This document shows positions 62,032-64,000 of a DNA stretch of 64,000 nt, one piece after another (within the stretch, counting starts at the first letter, position 1; each line of letters opens with the position of its first letter). The stretch spans positions 992,001 through 1,056,000 of the forward strand of contig NZ_CVRB01000001.1 in assembly GCF_001048695.1 (NCBI RefSeq). The letters are read 5' to 3'. The notes beneath the pieces are model-generated. The model was not told the origin of the DNA. It did no database searches and saw nothing but the letters and a program-made list of their open reading frames with translations. This stretch comes from Neobacillus massiliamazoniensis. Lineage in GTDB: Bacteria; Bacillota; Bacilli; Bacillales; Cytobacillaceae. A program made the position numbers and the translations under genes.

Positions 62032-62090
62032 ATGATATAAACTCCCAGAACTCTCTTAATCCCATATGCTATGAGAAGGCAGCAATGCAA

Positions 62091-62465
62091 TTAACGAATC
62101 CCAATATTTTCATTAGACCTAGTAAAGCCAAGATATCTTGTGCCCTGAAATGTAAGTTCTCCATTGTCCCCTTCAACTAACATACCGTATTCAGTATCAC
62201 TTACCTTGAATTCTATCCGATCTCCACTTTCTACTTCGAAAGTAACAAAATAATCAGTATACGCCCTGTGTTCTCCGCCGCCGTGTACGGATGTCCTTTT
62301 TGCAACCACTTTGGAGTTAATGTTTAATTTGGGGGAGTGGTTATTTTTATTCCATTGGGAAATTGATTTTATTAATGTAAACAAAATGACGGAAGTCACG
62401 ATTACAAATATGGTGCCAATAAAAATAGGAGCGAACTCAAACATAAAATCTCCACCTTCAAGCAT
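62091..62465 (-). CDS. DUF2500-family membrane protein
   Basis: A 124-aa protein with an N-terminal membrane span (about 12-33). It is followed by the DUF2500 beta domain with KVVAKRTSVHGGGEHRAYTD, YFVTFEVESGDRIEFKVSD, YGMLVEGDNGELTFQGTRYL. Two starts have good sites: ATG 62465 (AGGAGGGG) and ATG 62444 (GGTGGAG); the shorter one, beginning MFEF, is equally likely. Function unknown; family members occur widely in Firmicutes and enterics. Confidence 0.85.
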   Translation of the reverse strand: MLEGGDFMFEFAPIFIGTIFVIVTSVILFTLIKSISQWNKNNHSPKLNINSKVVAKRTSVHGGGEHRAYTDYFVTFEVESGDRIEFKVSDTEYGMLVEGDNGELTFQGTRYLGFTRSNENIGIR

Positions 62466-62781
62466 GAAACCCCTCCTAAAAACCTTTTTTTCTATATTTT
62501 AACATCTGGTATTCTTTATATGTAATTAAATTTTCAAAATTCGGTTAATTGTTCCTCTACCTAAATGTCATCCTTTATTAAAGATTTTTCACATGCAAAA
62601 AGGGGGGAAGGCTACATCAGTAAACGTAATCTGGCAAACTTTGCAACGGTATCGTTAGCGTTCAACTTTAATTAGTCCATACCTATCGAAATGGACCACT
62701 TATTTAGAATTACAACGCCATTAGGAAATTTATGTTATTCGAAAGGGGCATATTGTATAATTTAGAAGTAGGGGTGATTTT
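62466..62781. other. Divergent intergenic region
   Basis: A 316-bp gap between divergent small membrane-protein genes. It must hold both promoters. Nothing else recognised. Confidence 0.4.
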
Positions 62782-63084
62782 GTGAGGAGTGAAATTCAAG
62801 GAAATCGATCTGAGGGTAAACCAGTTATTTTGACTGGGGTTTTAGTGGTTGCTGCTCTGCTGATTTTCTTCATTGCTAGTACAATTAAAAATGTAAATTT
62901 GTCGGTTGGAATTGTTTTGTATTCACTTATTGATTTTGGATTTTTAGTGGCAATGATTTTAGGAATCAAAACAAAAAATAAACCCATTGTTATATTTAGC
63001 GTGATCGTTAACGGTATATTGTTTCTGACATTGTTAGCTATGATTTATCTGATGGCGATTGCAAACGGTATTTCAGAACCATAA
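62782..63084 (+). CDS. Small three-span membrane protein, 100 aa
   Basis: Three hydrophobic spans (about 17-35, 42-60 and 70-93) after a short polar head. Start GTG with AGGGGTGA. The family is not recognised, but the last third matches a gene fragment at 12188-12295, showing that the genome had at least two copies. Terminator at 63098. Confidence 0.65.
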   Translation: MRSEIQGNRSEGKPVILTGVLVVAALLIFFIASTIKNVNLSVGIVLYSLIDFGFLVAMILGIKTKNKPIVIFSVIVNGILFLTLLAMIYLMAIANGISEP

Positions 63085-63097
63085 GAGTATAAAAAAT

Positions 63098-63127
63098 GGA
63101 GCAGTTATTCTGCTCCGTTTATATTTT
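63098..63127. terminator. Terminator between convergent genes
   Basis: GGAGCAG (63098-63104) pairs with CTGCTCC (63110-63116), followed by GTTTATATTTTT, with an A-rich 5' side for the minus-strand gene. Confidence 0.72.
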
Positions 63128-63142
63128 TGCCAGGTCCAAACT

Positions 63143-63667
63143 CTATCTATTTAATATCCCTAAGTATTCTTTCCATGGTCCTACGTCTACCCTATATCTC
63201 TCCGCCATTACCCGAACAATTTGGGCAATGTGTGTTAAATCATGAACAACCCACGTAGAGAGCAATTCTCTTACTTTGACGATACCGAAAGAAGGGTGTG
63301 CTCCCGTTAATTCAAGATGGTAATCAGGATCAATAAGAGCTTTCAGTTTGGCTATATTTTCTGTTCGAATCATTTTAAATTCATGCAGCTTGTGCTCAAT
63401 CGACTTTTCAGCCCGTTCATTAAAGTGCGAATAACGATCAAAGGGAGGAAATGGTTTCCGTTCACCTTCCTGAAGTATCATTACTAACCTTGGAATCCAG
63501 TTATTCTTTTCACCCTCAATGAGGTGCTCAATCACTTCAATGGCATTCCAGGTTCCTTCGCCTTCATTAGATTGCAACCATCCAGCGGGCAAACCGGATA
63601 AAAAATACTCCAATGTTTGTGGCGTACGTTCCAGAATCTCAATCGCTTCTTCCATATTAAAATTCAT
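63143..63667 (-). CDS. DinB-family protein (DinB_2)
   Basis: A 174-aa DinB/YfiT-like four-helix protein. The metal triad is visible as His in [12 protein letters not shown] (about 47) and as the His-x3-His pair in [20 protein letters not shown] near residues 141-145. Such proteins usually bind one metal and may be bacillithiol-dependent transferases; substrate unknown. Distantly similar in layout to the protein at 55764. ATG with AAAGGAGTAG on the minus strand. Confidence 0.88.
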   Translation of the reverse strand: MNFNMEEAIEILERTPQTLEYFLSGLPAGWLQSNEGEGTWNAIEVIEHLIEGEKNNWIPRLVMILQEGERKPFPPFDRYSHFNERAEKSIEHKLHEFKMIRTENIAKLKALIDPDYHLELTGAHPSFGIVKVRELLSTWVVHDLTHIAQIVRVMAERYRVDVGPWKEYLGILNR

Positions 63668-63796
63668 ACAACTACTCCTTTCCTTAGAAAAATCATTTTC
63701 TACTAAAATAAGGTCCCAACCAACCCCATATTCTCCTCTAGGATCTTAGGATATTACACTCCCTAATATGAAATGCTAATTTTTAGGGGGGATTGT

Positions 63797-64000
63797 ATGA
63801 AGTTCAATATTTGTATTACAGGGATCGTTTTCATTTTAATGTTTATTCTAGGATTTGAATATAAAGAACAGGTCCAGGTCTCGATAGTTTCAACCTCTAT
63901 CACAGAACAGGGCTTGCGGTATGATATCAAATTAACTTGTACTCATTGTAATGAACAATTGAAAAAGAACTTACATATAAAAGTGAGTCCAGGAGCTGAT
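63797..64000 (+). CDS. Secreted or membrane-anchored hypothetical protein (partial, runs off right edge)
   Basis: 68 codons visible from ATG 63797 (GGGGGGAT site). An N-terminal hydrophobic segment FNICITGIVFILMFILGF (3-20) serves as signal or anchor. It is followed by a beta-rich part with CTHCNEQ. The rest lies outside the window, so the family cannot be judged. Confidence 0.65.
   Translation, partial: MKFNICITGIVFILMFILGFEYKEQVQVSIVSTSITEQGLRYDIKLTCTHCNEQLKKNLHIKVSPGAD

Overview
The window reads as chromosomal DNA of a low-G+C, endospore-forming member of the Bacillaceae (Bacillus sensu lato). The evidence is a CotD-like coat protein, a complete GerA-type germinant-receptor operon, YheC/YheD-type coat-associated ATP-grasp proteins, an ArcR/ArgR-controlled arginine deiminase operon, a T-box tyrS, strong AGGAGG ribosome sites and many TTG/GTG starts. 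No rRNA, tRNA or CRISPR array was seen. The species cannot be fixed from the sequence alone.

Layout. 0-3.4 kb: an MFS transporter running off the left edge, an IS200/IS605 element with a gutted tnpB, and an LCP-family cell-wall ligase. 3.5-15.5 kb: a patchwork of small accessory genes (SGNH hydrolase, CotD-like coat protein, PPOX flavoprotein, class-C-type serine hydrolase, PspC, SRPBCC, a plasmid-type HTH protein with a decayed second copy, GNAT, atypical SDR, GIY-YIG) with gene relics, a 52-bp-period hairpin array and dispersed repeats. 15.7-28.7 kb: a probable spore-surface island. It holds one very large protein with about eighteen 42-residue repeats and five 260-265 aa paralogues sharing its C-terminal domain. 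They surround three convergent ATP-grasp genes, two of them YheC/D type. 29-36 kb: argR, arcR and arcABCD. 36.5-40.6 kb: a giant secreted multidomain metallophosphoesterase. 42-45.9 kb: a gerA-gerB-gerC type operon. 47-53.7 kb: a CPBP protease, a guanine-type riboswitch controlling an exported nucleosidase-family protein, an ECF sigma/RsgI-like anti-sigma pair and a GpsA-like dehydrogenase. 54-55.5 kb: a decayed thioredoxin reductase end, a phosphatase, a HesB-like gene with an in-frame TGA, and a decayed ArsI/CadI-like end. 56-64 kb: DinB-like proteins, a frameshifted FAD monooxygenase, more repeats, the T-box tyrS and small membrane proteins.

How genes work together. The arc genes import arginine, deiminate it and recover ATP by substrate-level phosphorylation. 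A Crp/Fnr-type palindrome centred about 41.5 bp before the predicted arcA start fits activation by the adjacent ArcR. The ger operon would sense germinants. The 15.7-28.7 kb block looks like spore outer-layer structural proteins linked to ATP-grasp ligases that may act on them.

Most notable observations. (1) A probable selenoprotein at 54816-55094: a HesB-like reading frame in which TGA replaces the family's conserved cysteine, followed at a suitable distance by a perfect 7-bp stem with a UGGAU loop that fits bacterial SECIS rules. (2) Four copies of a roughly 520-bp dispersed repeat with up to three TTTAATCAAACGTTTGATTAAA-like palindromes each. Two of these copies neighbour two sequence-unrelated tandem arrays that both have a 52-bp period and one hairpin per unit. 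(3) The repeat-protein/ATP-grasp spore island. (4) A guanine riboswitch with a readable antiterminator in front of an exported nucleosidase-like protein.
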